Origin: Tepidibacter mesophilus
Lineage (GTDB): Bacteria > Bacillota > Clostridia > Peptostreptococcales > Peptostreptococcaceae
Assembly: GCF_002724055.1 (NCBI RefSeq)
Contig: NZ_BDQY01000002.1
Coordinates: forward strand, 186,001 to 250,000
Direction of reading: 5' to 3'
Length of the DNA stretch: 64,000 bases
Part shown: positions 53,252 to 62,886 of the stretch, in pieces
How the letters are laid out: every line of letters starts with the position of its first letter
Numbering within the stretch: the first letter of the stretch is position 1
Made by a program: the position numbers and the translations under genes
The notes under the pieces: model-generated
The model's database searches: none
The model's input: only the letters and a program-made list of their open reading frames with translations
What the model was told of the DNA's origin: nothing

Positions 53252-55150
53252 ATGAATATAATAACGATAGAAAATATATGTAAAAGCTATTCAGAAAAAA
53301 TTTTATTAGATGATGTATCTCTGGGTATAAGTGAAGGAGAAAAAATAGGTGTATTAGGCATAAATGGGACAGGAAAGTCTACTCTATTGAAAATAATAGC
53401 AGAGGTTGAAACTTATGACAGTGGAAAGATAACAAAAGCTAGAAATGCAAATATAGAGTATCTACCACAGAATCCAGATTTTGATGGAGATTTAACTGTA
53501 ATAGAGCAGGTTTTTAAAGGAACATCTCCTGTGATGAAGCTTATAAGTGAATATGAATATACACTTGAAAAGTTAAGTCGAAATTCACAGGATAATAATT
53601 TACAAACTAAACTTTTAAATTTAAATCAACAAATGGATGCTATGAATGCGTGGCAGCTTGAAAGTGAAGCCAAGAGCATACTCACAAAACTTGGAATATC
53701 TAATTTTGATGATAAGATAAAGCTTTTGTCTGGTGGGCAGAAGAAGAGAATAGCTCTTGCAAGTGCACTTATAAATCCATGTAATCTACTTATATTAGAT
53801 GAGCCTACTAATCATATGGACAATGATACTATAATTTGGCTTGAAGAATATTTGAATAATAGAAAAGGATCTCTTATTATGATAACTCATGATAGATATT
53901 TCTTGGACAGAGTAGTAAACAAGATAATAGAGGTTGATAGGGGAATGTTATATTCTTATTTAGGAAATTATAGTAGGTTTTTAGAGTACAAACAAGAAAG
54001 AGAAGAAAGCTTAATTGCCTCTGAAAGAAAAAGAAAAAGTATTTTTAGAAAAGAATTAGAGTGGATACAAAGAGGTGCTAGAGCTAGAAGTACTAAACAA
54101 AAGGCGAGAATAGAGAGGTTTGAACAATTAAAAGAGGATAAACTTGAAATAAATGATAATAACATAGATGTATTTGTTGGAAGTTCAAGACTTGGTAAAA
54201 AGGTAATAGAGATAAATAATATATCAAAGAGCTTTGATAATAAAAAAATACTTAGCAATTTTGAGTATACAATATCTAAAGGTGATAGGGTTGGGATAAT
54301 AGGTAATAATGGGTGTGGAAAATCAACTCTTATAAATATGATTGTTGGGAATATAAAGCCTGATAGTGGACACATAGATATAGGTACTACTGTTAAAATT
54401 GGATATTTCTCTCAAGAAAATGAGCATATGGACGAAAATCTAAGGGTTATAGAATATATAAAAGAAGAAGCAGAGTGTATGTATACAGCTGATAATAAGC
54501 ATATAAGTGCATCTACTATGCTTGAAAGGTTTTTATTTACTAAAGACGCACAGTGGTCGCTAATATCTAAATTATCTGGTGGAGAAAAGAGAAGACTATA
54601 TTTACTTAGAGTACTAATGAAATCTCCAAATGTACTTATTTTAGATGAGCCAACTAATGACTTAGATATACAGACTTTGACGATACTCGAAGAATATTTA
54701 GATGAATTTGATGGAAGTGTTATAACTGTATCTCATGATAGATATTTCCTAGATAGAATCGTAAATAAAATATTATCTTTTAAGGATGATTTTTCTATAG
54801 AACATTATGTTGGAAATTATTCAGACTATAAGGAATTTTGTAGTCAAAATGAAGATGTAGAAATAAAGGAAGTTGTTGAAAAGAAAGAAAAAAATGCGTA
54901 TAAGAAAAAAGACACTAGGCTCAAATTTACGTTTAAAGAGCAAAAGGAATATGAAGAAATAGATGAAGTTATAGAAAAATTAGAAAATGATATATCTAAT
55001 ACAGATGAATCTATAAATAAATGTGGAAGTGATTTTGAAAAGTTACAAAAGCTAACTAAGCAAAAAGAAGAATTAGAAACTGCTTTAGAAGAAAAGTTAG
55101 GAAGATGGGAATACTTGAATGATTTAGCTGAAAGAATAGAAAATCAATAA
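53252..55150 (+). CDS. ABC-F family ATPase (Uup-like)
   Basis: A soluble twin ABC ATPase of 632 residues that acts on the ribosome or, in Uup, on stalled or branched nucleic acid structures. Two Walker A (GINGTGKST, GNNGCGKST), two signatures (LSGGQKKR, LSGGEKRR), Walker B LDEPTNHMD and LDEPTNDLD, the interdomain linker with RARSTKQKARIERFE, and a C-terminal coiled coil typical of Uup/YdiF types. No transmembrane part. ATG at 53252 has AAAGGGA upstream; a TTG two codons earlier is too close. Confidence 0.92.
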   Translation: MNIITIENICKSYSEKILLDDVSLGISEGEKIGVLGINGTGKSTLLKIIAEVETYDSGKITKARNANIEYLPQNPDFDGDLTVIEQVFKGTSPVMKLISEYEYTLEKLSRNSQDNNLQTKLLNLNQQMDAMNAWQLESEAKSILTKLGISNFDDKIKLLSGGQKKRIALASALINPCNLLILDEPTNHMDNDTIIWLEEYLNNRKGSLIMITHDRYFLDRVVNKIIEVDRGMLYSYLGNYSRFLEYKQEREESLIASERKRKSIFRKELEWIQRGARARSTKQKARIERFEQLKEDKLEINDNNIDVFVGSSRLGKKVIEINNISKSFDNKKILSNFEYTISKGDRVGIIGNNGCGKSTLINMIVGNIKPDSGHIDIGTTVKIGYFSQENEHMDENLRVIEYIKEEAECMYTADNKHISASTMLERFLFTKDAQWSLISKLSGGEKRRLYLLRVLMKSPNVLILDEPTNDLDIQTLTILEEYLDEFDGSVITVSHDRYFLDRIVNKILSFKDDFSIEHYVGNYSDYKEFCSQNEDVEIKEVVEKKEKNAYKKKDTRLKFTFKEQKEYEEIDEVIEKLENDISNTDESINKCGSDFEKLQKLTKQKEELETALEEKLGRWEYLNDLAERIENQ

Positions 55151-55170
55151 TGGATTTTGTGATTAATCCG

Positions 55171-55273
55171 AAATAAAGGAGATTAAAATACCGCGAATGT
55201 GTTAAATGTTTTTAATATAAATTTTATACAAAAACATTTAAATCATTCTCTAACATTTTAATCTCCTTTATTT
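55171..55273. repeat. Palindromic element 1 (outer 19-bp stem)
   Basis: AAATAAAGGAGATTAAAAT (55171-55189) and its perfect complement (55255-55273) enclose an inner stem AATGTTTTT/AAAAACATT. It could end ABC-F transcription. The sequence ATACCGCGAAT (55188-55198) recurs inverted at 55540-55550 in the next element. Confidence 0.75.
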
Positions 55274-55369
55274 TTAAGTGTAGCTATTAAATCTTAAAAT
55301 GGCTTAATGGAGAATGTTTTCTTTTATATTGAGGTAAGATCGGTTTTATGTTATAAAAATTAATATTAA

Positions 55370-55566
55370 AAAACTGTCTATGAAAATGTTAGTGAATGCT
55401 TTTAGATATTTTGACTAATATAACTTGTTTTTGTCGTTTAATAATCCGTTAAGAAATTTGCGTGTTTGACCGTAGGGAGTTCGTAAATTTTAGGATTATT
55501 AATAAGACAAAAGCTTAGTTATATTCAAAATATTGTTGTATTCGCGGTATCTTTATAGACAGTTTT
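55370..55566. repeat. 197-bp palindromic element 2 (MITE-like)
   Basis: Terminal inverted repeats AAAACTGTCTATGAAA (55370-55385) and CTTTATAGACAGTTTT (55551-55566). The arms continue to pair imperfectly through TATTTTGACTAATATAAC / GTTATATTCAAAATA, TTTAATAATCC / GGATTATTAA and AAATTTGCG / CGTAAATTT to a central loop TTTGACCGTAGGGAGTT. It has no reading frame of note. The 458-base gap 55151-55608 is mostly occupied by these two elements; no gene is seen in it. Confidence 0.8.
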
Positions 55567-55608
55567 GATTACTTACATAATAATCAAAGAAAGTGTAAGT
55601 CTATACAA

Positions 55609-56877
55609 TTAAGTATTCTTTACATATATAGGAGATGTGTAATAATCCATGTATCCTTTGATTTTATCTTTTCTATGTTTGTAATACATAATATTATACA
55701 TATTAGTACTTTTTATATCGTAATTTAAAAAGAATTTTAAATCTTCATCTTTAAAATTTACTGAACTCAGTTTGTTTATTATAGTGATATCTGAGTTCTT
55801 TTTTATATTTTTTATTATTTCTCTTCCTTTATCATTGAATGCTAGTATTCTTATATAAGGGATGTTATTTATATTCTTAGCCTTTATAACGTCTTCTTTT
55901 TTTATTGAAAGAAGTATGTTTGTAAGTATTCTTTTGATTTTAGTCATAGTATATCTTTTAGATTTTACATTCATAATAAGTTCATTAAGTGATGGTGTCT
56001 TCATTATAGAGTCTATTATTTTGTTTTCTATTCCCTCGTTCACATCAAAATATTTATTTATGCTTTTTTCTTCTCTTAATATGATACCTATTAATATATT
56101 ATAAAACTGATCATCAAATACAGGATTAAAGTTATTATCTATTTGAGATTCCATGATAGAGTATGTTGTATTTGGAACGACATTTATCAAATCTTCTAGA
56201 TTTGTATTTGATTTTAAAGATTTTCTTATTGCAGTAGCACTGCATATAGAGCTATTTATATCTGTTGAATTGTATTCTGATTGTATTCTTTTTATAGTAT
56301 AGGGTGTTATGGAACTCTTTAATTTAATTATACTCTTTATATATTCAATCCCTAATATGTTATTAGAACTGTTTAAAACCTCGTATAAACTATCTTCTGT
56401 TATATTTAATATTTGGTTATCACTTATGTATTTAAACAAAGCCTTGGCTCTTGCTACGGGGAATAATAGACCTTCGTTTAAATGATATCTAAGATGTTGT
56501 TTAAATGATTCGGGTTCATCAACTAATATTTGACTTATATGATACAAAATATCTATATCTCCTACTTCGCTTCCGAAACAAATGCTATCTATTGAGTTTG
56601 TGCTGTTTAATGTAGATATTGCGCCATGGCTAAAAAATTCAGCACTTTGGGTTGCAAATAATGTAGGTAGTTCTATTACAAGATCAACGCCTGCCTCAAC
56701 AGCAGCCTTAGCCCTTATCCACTTATCAAACAAAGCAGGTTCTCCTCTTTGTAAGAAATGACCGCTCATTATAGCTACTGTATGTGTAGCGTCAGATTTT
56801 TTCTTTGAAGCTAAAAGATGGTGCATATGCCCGTTATGAAATGGGTTATACTCAACAATTAATCCTAAAACTTTCAT
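55609..56877 (-). CDS. tmcAL: tRNA(Met) cytidine acetate ligase (TmcAL/YlbM)
   Basis: Forms N4-acetylcytidine at the elongator tRNA-Met wobble position from acetate and ATP. The 422-residue protein begins with [17 protein letters not shown], the HxGH nucleotidyl-transfer motif, then [28 protein letters not shown] and [17 protein letters not shown] precedes ATG. Acetate kinase is encoded divergently next door; both use acetate, but this may be coincidence of gene order. Confidence 0.93.
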   Translation of the reverse strand: MKVLGLIVEYNPFHNGHMHHLLASKKKSDATHTVAIMSGHFLQRGEPALFDKWIRAKAAVEAGVDLVIELPTLFATQSAEFFSHGAISTLNSTNSIDSICFGSEVGDIDILYHISQILVDEPESFKQHLRYHLNEGLLFPVARAKALFKYISDNQILNITEDSLYEVLNSSNNILGIEYIKSIIKLKSSITPYTIKRIQSEYNSTDINSSICSATAIRKSLKSNTNLEDLINVVPNTTYSIMESQIDNNFNPVFDDQFYNILIGIILREEKSINKYFDVNEGIENKIIDSIMKTPSLNELIMNVKSKRYTMTKIKRILTNILLSIKKEDVIKAKNINNIPYIRILAFNDKGREIIKNIKKNSDITIINKLSSVNFKDEDLKFFLNYDIKSTNMYNIMYYKHRKDKIKGYMDYYTSPIYVKNT

Positions 56878-57101
56878 ATATATCTCCTTTTTAAGGTTAT
56901 TATTAAATTATATAATATACAAATTATGATTTCTATAGACGCTATTAAAAAATAAACAAATTATATGATTAAGTTTTGCATTTTTAGATATATTAATGTA
57001 TGTAGATAAAAATTTCGCAAATTTTATATATAAAACAAAAAAAGAAGGAATATTGAAAAAATTGTAGAATATTAAAAAGTATTGCATTTCATTGAATATT
57101 T

Positions 57102-57147
57102 AAATCAATTGATTTTTGTGTACAATTCAAGTAAAAAATGCTATATT
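57102..57147 (+). promoter_or_regulatory. Candidate ackA promoter region
   Basis: In the 338-base tmcAL-ackA divergent spacer, TGCTATATT (57139-57147) fits an extended -10. AAATCAATTGATTT (57102-57115) is a perfect 14-bp palindrome just upstream, a possible operator. The rest of the spacer is AT-rich without other recognisable signals. Confidence 0.45.
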
Positions 57148-57215
57148 AGTCTATGTTGAGGTAATTGTGTAATGTATACACATACATAAAAATAATATTA
57201 GGAGGTAGCAAATAT

Positions 57216-58409
57216 ATGAACATATTAGTTATTAACTGTGGTAGTTCTTCTTTAAAGTATCAATTAATAAACATGGAAAATGAAAGTGTTATGGCTATAG
57301 GATTAGCTGAAAGAATAGGAATTGAAGGTTCTGTAGTTAAACACCAAACTACAGGAAAAGATAAAGTAACTATTGAAGAACCTATGAAAGATCATAAAGA
57401 TGCAATCAAGATAGTGTTAGATTCTATAGTAAATGAAGAATATGGTGCAATCAAAGATATGAATGAAATTTCTGCTATTGGACACAGAGTAGTTCATGGT
57501 GGAGAAAAATTTGCAAGTTCTGTTGTAATAAATGATGAAGTTAAAAAAGCTTTAGATGAGTGTACTGAGCTTGCACCTCTTCACAACCCAGCAAACTTAA
57601 TAGGAATTAATGCCTGTGAGGAAATATTACCAGGAGTTCCAATGGTTGGAGTATTCGATACTGCTTTCCATCAAACAATGCCAAAATCATCTTATCTTTA
57701 TGGACTACCATACGAGTTATATGAAAAGTATGGAGTTAGAAGATATGGATTCCATGGTACATCTCACAAATATGTATCTCAAAGAGCAGCTGAAATACTT
57801 GGTAAAAATATAAAAGATTTAAAGATAATTACTTGTCATTTAGGAAATGGAGCAAGTATTGCAGCTGTTGATGGTGGAGTATGTAAAGACACTTCTATGG
57901 GATTCACTCCTCTTGAAGGACTAATAATGGGTACAAGATGTGGAGATATGGACCCTGCTATAGTGCCATTTATAATGGAAAAAGAGGGATTAGATGCTGA
58001 TGGTTTAAGCGCATTAATGAATAAAAAATCAGGTGTTCTTGGAATGACAGGAATATCTAGTGACTTTAGGGATATAGAAGATGCAGCGGCTAAAGGAAAT
58101 GAAAAAGCTATAGTAGCATTAGAGGCTTATTGTAACAGAGTTAAAAAATATATCGGCTCTTACATGGCTGAAATGGGCGGAGTAGACGTTGTTTTATTCA
58201 CTGCAGGTATAGGTGAAAATTCTATATCTATGAGAGCTCAAATATGTGAAGGTCTTGAAGGGTTAGGAATGAAGATAGATAAAGAAAAGAATAATGTTAG
58301 AGGAAAAGATACAGTTATAAGTACTGATGATTCTAAGGTTAAGCTTTTAATAGTTCCTACTAATGAAGAGCTTATGATAGCAAGAGATACTCTTCAATTA
58401 GTTAAATAG
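57216..58409 (+). CDS. ackA: Acetate kinase
   Basis: Makes ATP from acetyl phosphate, the main fermentative energy step. The 397-residue enzyme has [52 protein letters not shown] and [12 protein letters not shown] at 57216 has AGGAGG upstream; the earlier in-frame ATG at 57165 is unsupported. No pta gene is adjacent. A terminator follows. Confidence 0.97.
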   Translation: MNILVINCGSSSLKYQLINMENESVMAIGLAERIGIEGSVVKHQTTGKDKVTIEEPMKDHKDAIKIVLDSIVNEEYGAIKDMNEISAIGHRVVHGGEKFASSVVINDEVKKALDECTELAPLHNPANLIGINACEEILPGVPMVGVFDTAFHQTMPKSSYLYGLPYELYEKYGVRRYGFHGTSHKYVSQRAAEILGKNIKDLKIITCHLGNGASIAAVDGGVCKDTSMGFTPLEGLIMGTRCGDMDPAIVPFIMEKEGLDADGLSALMNKKSGVLGMTGISSDFRDIEDAAAKGNEKAIVALEAYCNRVKKYIGSYMAEMGGVDVVLFTAGIGENSISMRAQICEGLEGLGMKIDKEKNNVRGKDTVISTDDSKVKLLIVPTNEELMIARDTLQLVK

Positions 58410-58426
58410 TTTATTTTACTAATAAG

Positions 58427-58451
58427 AAGGTAGGTATTGGCCTACCTTTTT
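58427..58451 (+). terminator. Terminator after ackA
   Basis: AAGGTAGG (58427-58434) pairs with CCTACCTT (58441-58448) around TATTGG, then T-rich. Confidence 0.88.
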
Positions 58452-58460
58452 ATTATCTAT

Positions 58461-58502
58461 CAAGTAAAAATACTTGACAAACTAATTAAGCATTTGTATA
58501 AT
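58461..58502 (+). promoter_or_regulatory. Perfect-consensus SigA promoter of yceD-rpmF with overlapping inverted repeat
   Basis: TTGACA (58474-58479), 17-base spacer and TATAAT (58497-58502), both exact consensus. An inverted repeat CAAGTA-AAAA-TACTTG (58461-58476) overlaps the start of the -35 box and may be an operator. Confidence 0.9.
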
Positions 58503-58534
58503 AAATTTTGCAGTGTATTATTGAGGTGATTAAT

Positions 58535-59047
58535 ATGACGATAAATTTATCTGGATTAATAAAAAGAGAAATAACAGTTTTAGACTTGAATTTCTCTGAA
58601 AAAGTTGATAATATTAGTTGTTGTGGTAAAAGCTATAAATTAACTTCTCCTGTTGAAGTTGATGGACAAATAACCAATATCGATAGACAACTTTATCTGG
58701 ATTGTAATATTAAATTCTCTGTTGTAGACTCTTGTAGCAGATGCTTAAAAGATGTTGAAATCAACATAGAAGATGATGTTAAAGCTTTTATAGTTGAAGA
58801 TGAAGATTGTGTGTTAGAAGATGAAGATACTATTGTTTGCAATGGGGACGAATTAGATTTTAAAAATATAATTGAAAATACTTTTATATTAAATATTCCA
58901 GAAAGAATAACATGTGATGAAGAATGTAGAGGTCTTTGTTATTCATGTGGAGCTAATTTAAATGAAGAAAAATGCAATTGTCATAAAGACGAAGAATTTA
59001 CTGATCCCCGTTTTTCTAAATTAAAAGACTTTTTTAAAAATGACTAA
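58535..59047 (+). CDS. yceD: YceD family protein (DUF177, large-subunit assembly)
   Basis: A 170-residue DUF177 protein, nearly always beside rpmF and linked to 23S rRNA/50S accumulation. It carries CSRCLKDVEI and a C-terminal cysteine cluster (CDEECRGLCYSCGANLNEEKC, listed here only as a CxxxC-x3-CxxC type pattern), suggesting zinc. ATG at 58535 has GAGGTGATT upstream; the earlier ATG at 58508 lies beyond this site. rpmF follows 13 bases later. Confidence 0.92.
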   Translation: MTINLSGLIKREITVLDLNFSEKVDNISCCGKSYKLTSPVEVDGQITNIDRQLYLDCNIKFSVVDSCSRCLKDVEINIEDDVKAFIVEDEDCVLEDEDTIVCNGDELDFKNIIENTFILNIPERITCDEECRGLCYSCGANLNEEKCNCHKDEEFTDPRFSKLKDFFKND

Positions 59048-59060
59048 GGAGGTGGGATAA

Positions 59061-59237
59061 ATGGCAGTACCAAAGCGTAAAACGTCAAGATCAAAGAGAG
59101 ACTCAAGAAGAGCAGCTAACTCAAAGATGGTAGCAACTGGATTCGTAAGTTGTCCACAGTGTCATGAGCCGAAATTACCACATAGAGTATGCCCTGATTG
59201 TGGATACTATAAAGGTAAAGAAGTAGTAGCTAAATAA
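59061..59237 (+). CDS. rpmF: Ribosomal protein bL32
   Basis: A 58-residue 50S protein: [18 protein letters not shown] at the start and a zinc ribbon with CPQC and CPDC. AAGGAGGTG lies 7 bases before ATG. Too short for simple gene finders but unambiguous. A terminator follows, so the fatty acid genes downstream rely on their own promoter or on read-through. Confidence 0.97.
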   Translation: MAVPKRKTSRSKRDSRRAANSKMVATGFVSCPQCHEPKLPHRVCPDCGYYKGKEVVAK

Positions 59238-59238
59238 T

Positions 59239-59277
59239 AAAAAGCATGTAGTTATAAACTACATGCTTTTTATTTTT
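59239..59277 (+). terminator. Terminator after rpmF
   Basis: AAAAAGCATGTAGTT (59239-59253) pairs with AACTACATGCTTTTT (59257-59271) around ATA, then ATTTTTTG. Confidence 0.93.
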
Positions 59278-59284
59278 TGTTCTA

Positions 59285-59313
59285 TTGATTTATATGACTA
59301 ATTATTATATACT
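59285..59313 (+). promoter_or_regulatory. fapR-plsX-fab promoter
   Basis: TTGATT (59285-59290), 17-base spacer, TATACT (59308-59313). The -10 box overlaps the FapR-like operator. A further TATAAT at 59343-59348 without a good -35 lies inside the same region. Confidence 0.65.
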
Positions 59314-59342
59314 AATATTAGTAGCTGGTACTAATATTAGTA
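59310..59342 (+). promoter_or_regulatory. FapR operator, doubled palindrome
   Basis: TACTAATATTAGTA (59310-59323), GCTGG, TACTAATATTAGTA (59329-59342). The inner halves form TTAGTAGCTGGTACTAAT, which fits the known FapR site (TTAGTA-C-TR-N2-TACTAA type). It overlaps the promoter -10, so repression when malonyl-CoA is low is expected. Confidence 0.88.
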
Positions 59343-59363
59343 TATAATTTAGGGGTGGATGAT

Positions 59364-59921
59364 GTGAAAAGAAAAAGCAAAGAAGAAAGACAGACAGAAC
59401 TTTCCAAAATGTTAAAAAAAGACCCTTTTTATACAGATGAAGAACTATCGGATTATTTTGGTGTTAGTATACAGACTATAAGATTAGATCGAGTTAGACT
59501 TGGAATACCAGAACTAAGAGAAAGAGTAAAACTTGTTGCGGAAAATAATATAAATAAAGTCAAGACTATAGGCAGTAAGGAAATAGTTGGAGAAATAATA
59601 GATTTAGATGTTGGAAGCTTAGGTATTTCAATACTTGAAACAACTGATCATATGGTCTATTCTAAAACTAATATAGTTAAGGGACATTTTGTGTTTGCTC
59701 AAGCTGAGTCGCTAGCTATGGCTGTTGTAGATGCTCCTGTTGTATTAATGGGAGTTGCTAATATAAAGAATATAAATCCTATAAAAGCAAATGATAGATT
59801 GATAGCTAAAGCTGAAGTGGTAAAAGTTAGGGATAAAAAACATTATGTACATGTTAAAATAAATAATAAAAATCATGAACAAGTTTTTAGAGGAAAGTTC
59901 ATATTCGATGAAATAAATTAA
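59364..59921 (+). CDS. fapR: Fatty acid and phospholipid biosynthesis regulator FapR
   Basis: Repressor of lipid synthesis genes, released by malonyl-CoA. The 185-residue protein has an N-terminal HTH ([30 protein letters not shown]) and a C-terminal hot-dog effector domain ([18 protein letters not shown]). I chose GTG at 59364 with GGGGTG 6 bases upstream; the earlier GTG at 59355 is inside that site. Autoregulated through the operator just upstream. plsX follows 14 bases later. Confidence 0.95.
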   Translation: MKRKSKEERQTELSKMLKKDPFYTDEELSDYFGVSIQTIRLDRVRLGIPELRERVKLVAENNINKVKTIGSKEIVGEIIDLDVGSLGISILETTDHMVYSKTNIVKGHFVFAQAESLAMAVVDAPVVLMGVANIKNINPIKANDRLIAKAEVVKVRDKKHYVHVKINNKNHEQVFRGKFIFDEIN

Positions 59922-59935
59922 AGGAAGTGATGAAT

Positions 59936-60946
59936 ATGAAAATAGCAGTTGATTGTATGGGGGGAGATAATGCTCCTTATTCTACAGTTGAAGGCATAGT
60001 AAATGCTATAAAGGAATTGAATATAGATATAATAGCTACAGGAGATAAAAATGTATTGGAAGAAAATTTCAACAAGTATGAATTTGATAAAACCAAATTG
60101 GAGATAATCCACACGAGTGAAATAATATTAAATGAAGATAAGCCTGTAAAAGCTATAAGAGGTAAGAAAGATTCATCCATGGTAGTAGCTCTTAACTTAG
60201 TTAAAGAAGGAAAGGCAGATGCTATAGTTTCTGCGGGAAATACAGGAGCTCTTTTGGCTGGAGGACTTTTCGTACTTGGGAGAATAAAAGGTATAGATAG
60301 ACCAGCACTTTGTACTTTTTTACCTAATAAGGAAGGTATGTCTATATTATTAGATGCTGGTGCAAATGCAGATTGTAAGCCTAGAAATTTATTAGAATTT
60401 GGAGTAATGGGATCTGTATATGCAAGTAAAATATTAGACCTTGATAATCCTAAGGTGGCAATAGTAAATGTTGGCCAAGAGGAAGGAAAGGGAAATGATT
60501 TAACTAAGAAGTCGTATGAATTATTAAAATTAAATGAAGATATAAACTTTATAGGAAATGTAGAGGCAAGAGATATACCTTATGGATATACAGATGTTAT
60601 AGTATGTGATGGCTTTACGGGAAATGTTGTTCTAAAGCTTACAGAAGGCGTGGCTATGTCGGTATTTTCTATGTTAAAAGAGACATTTTTGACTAATATA
60701 AAGACTAAAATCGGAGCTATGCTTTTAAAGGATGAATTTAAAAAGCTAAAGAAAAATCTAGACTATAGTGAATATGGAGGAGCTCCGCTTCTTGGAGTAA
60801 ATGGAGGGCTTATAAAAGCACATGGAAGCTCTAATTCTAAAGCTATAAAAAATGCAATAAAGCAAGGTGTTCGGTTTGCAAATGGGAATGTGCTTAATGA
60901 GATAAAGTTCAAAATAGATAAATTAGGAGTTGATCAGATTGAATAA
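59936..60946 (+). CDS. plsX: Phosphate acyltransferase PlsX
   Basis: Makes acyl-phosphate from acyl-ACP for phospholipid synthesis. The 336-residue protein has [31 protein letters not shown]-like [24 protein letters not shown] and [14 protein letters not shown] at 59936 has AAGGAAGTG upstream. fabH overlaps its end by 8 bases. Confidence 0.96.
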   Translation: MKIAVDCMGGDNAPYSTVEGIVNAIKELNIDIIATGDKNVLEENFNKYEFDKTKLEIIHTSEIILNEDKPVKAIRGKKDSSMVVALNLVKEGKADAIVSAGNTGALLAGGLFVLGRIKGIDRPALCTFLPNKEGMSILLDAGANADCKPRNLLEFGVMGSVYASKILDLDNPKVAIVNVGQEEGKGNDLTKKSYELLKLNEDINFIGNVEARDIPYGYTDVIVCDGFTGNVVLKLTEGVAMSVFSMLKETFLTNIKTKIGAMLLKDEFKKLKKNLDYSEYGGAPLLGVNGGLIKAHGSSNSKAIKNAIKQGVRFANGNVLNEIKFKIDKLGVDQIE

Positions 60947-61934
60947 ATTGAAAAGAGCAGGAATATTAGCTACAGGAAGTTATGTTCCAGATAAAATTAT
61001 TACTAATTCTGATTTGGAAAAAATGGTAGATACAACCGATGAATGGATATCTTCAAGAACTGGTATAAAAAATAGAAGAGTAGTTGAGGATGATATGGCT
61101 ACTTCAGATATAGCAACTATTGCTGCTAAAAAAGCCATGGAGAGTTCTGGAATAAATCCGGAAGAGATAGATCTTATAATAGTGGCAACTGTTACTCCAG
61201 ATATGTTGTTTCCATCTACTGCATGTATAGTTCAAAAAAACATAGGCGCTACTAATGCATCTGCATTTGATTTAGAAGCCGGCTGCTCGGGTTTTGTATA
61301 TGCATTAAGTGTAGGAAAAAATTTCATAGAGACTGGTATGTACAAAAAAGTCCTTATAATAGGTGCAGAAGCTTTATCTAAAATTATGGACTGGACAGAT
61401 AGAAATACTTGTGTGTTATTTGGAGATGGTGCAGGTGCTGCTATCTTAGGTGAAGTGGATGACAATGAGGGGATTTTATCTACATATTTAGGAGCAAATG
61501 GAGCGAGTGGGGAATGTCTTAAAACACCTGCGGGAGGTTCAAGAATGCCCGCTAGTGAGCAAAGTGTAAATGATAGACTTCATTACATAAGAATGGAAGG
61601 ATCTGAAGTTTTTAAATTTGCAGTTAGGGTTATGGGGGATTCTGCTAAGAAAAGTATAGAACTAGCAGGATTAAATCAAGAAGATATAGATTATTTAGTG
61701 CCTCATCAAGCTAATATAAGAATAATACAATCATCTGCAAAAAGGCTTAAAATGCCTATGGAAAAAATATATGTTAATTTACATGAATACGGTAATATGT
61801 CTGCGGCATCTATACCTGTAGCTCTTGATGAAGCATATAGAAAAGGAAATATAAAAAAAGGTGACAATATAGTTTTAGTAGGGTTTGGAGCGGGACTTAC
61901 TTGGGCTTCAAGTGTTATTAAATGGAGTATCTAG
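60939..61934 (+). CDS. fabH: 3-oxoacyl-ACP synthase III (KAS III)
   Basis: Condenses acyl-CoA with malonyl-ACP to start fatty acid chains. The 331-residue enzyme has the catalytic Cys in [12 protein letters not shown], His in VPHQANIRI and Asn in YGNMSAAS. I chose TTG at 60939 with AGGAG about 9 bases upstream; it overlaps plsX, a sign of coupled translation. Confidence 0.95.
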   Translation: MNKLKRAGILATGSYVPDKIITNSDLEKMVDTTDEWISSRTGIKNRRVVEDDMATSDIATIAAKKAMESSGINPEEIDLIIVATVTPDMLFPSTACIVQKNIGATNASAFDLEAGCSGFVYALSVGKNFIETGMYKKVLIIGAEALSKIMDWTDRNTCVLFGDGAGAAILGEVDDNEGILSTYLGANGASGECLKTPAGGSRMPASEQSVNDRLHYIRMEGSEVFKFAVRVMGDSAKKSIELAGLNQEDIDYLVPHQANIRIIQSSAKRLKMPMEKIYVNLHEYGNMSAASIPVALDEAYRKGNIKKGDNIVLVGFGAGLTWASSVIKWSI

Positions 61935-61945
61935 GAGGAGAAAAT

Positions 61946-62875
61946 ATGAACAGAGTATGTGAACTTTTAGGAATAAAGTATCCTATAATTCAGGGGGGTA
62001 TGGCATGGATAGCAACAGCTGAGCTTGCTGCAGCTGTATCTAATGCTGGAGGACTTGGGCTTATCGGAGCAGGAAATGCTCCTGCTGATGTCATAAGAAA
62101 TGAAATTAAGAAAGCTAGGGAACTTACTGATAAGCCATTTGGAGTTAATGTGATGTTATTATCTCCGTTTGTAGATGAAGTTATGGAAGTTGTATATGAA
62201 GAAAAAATACCTGTAATAACTACTGGAGCAGGAAATCCTGCTAAGTATATGGAAAAGTTAAAATCAATAGGAACAAAGATTATTCCTGTTGTTCCATCGG
62301 TTGCTCTTGCTAAAAGAATGGAAAGATGTGGAGCAGATGCTCTTGTTGTAGAAGGAACAGAGGCTGGAGGACATATAGGAGAGTTAACAACTATGGTATT
62401 AATACCTCAGGTTGCAGATGAAGTAAATATACCTGTTATTGGAGCGGGTGGAATTGCTGATGGAAGAGGAATTGCAGCTGCATTCGCCCTAGGAGCTAGT
62501 GCTGTGCAAGTTGGGACTAAATTTGTATGTAGTGAAGAATGTATAGTACATGAAAATTATAAAATAGCTATTATAAATGCCAAAGATAGAGATGCATTAG
62601 TTGCAGGTAGAAGCACAGGGCACCCTGTTAGAGCTTTAAAAAATAAGCTTATGAAAGAACTTATAAAACTTGAAAAAGAAGGAATGGACTCTTCTTATAT
62701 AGATGAAAAAGGTGTAGGGGCACTTAAAAAATCTGTTATAGATGGAGATATAGATAATGGATCCGTAATGGCAGGGCAGAGTGCTGGTATGGTAAAAGAT
62801 ATAAAATCTTGTAAAGATATTATTGAAGGTATGATGAATGAAGCTAAGGATATAATGTCTAACTTGAATTTGTAG
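61946..62875 (+). CDS. fabK: Enoyl-ACP reductase II (FabK)
   Basis: FMN-dependent last reduction of each elongation cycle. The 309-residue NPD-type TIM barrel has PIIQGGMAWIATAELAAAVS, GVNVMLLSPF, EGTEAGGHIGE and GAGGIADGRG with the FMN phosphate loop. FabK replaces FabI and is intrinsically insensitive to triclosan (established for the family). ATG at 61946 has AGGAGGAG upstream. Confidence 0.95.
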   Translation: MNRVCELLGIKYPIIQGGMAWIATAELAAAVSNAGGLGLIGAGNAPADVIRNEIKKARELTDKPFGVNVMLLSPFVDEVMEVVYEEKIPVITTGAGNPAKYMEKLKSIGTKIIPVVPSVALAKRMERCGADALVVEGTEAGGHIGELTTMVLIPQVADEVNIPVIGAGGIADGRGIAAAFALGASAVQVGTKFVCSEECIVHENYKIAIINAKDRDALVAGRSTGHPVRALKNKLMKELIKLEKEGMDSSYIDEKGVGALKKSVIDGDIDNGSVMAGQSAGMVKDIKSCKDIIEGMMNEAKDIMSNLNL

Positions 62876-62886
62876 GAGGTATTTGT

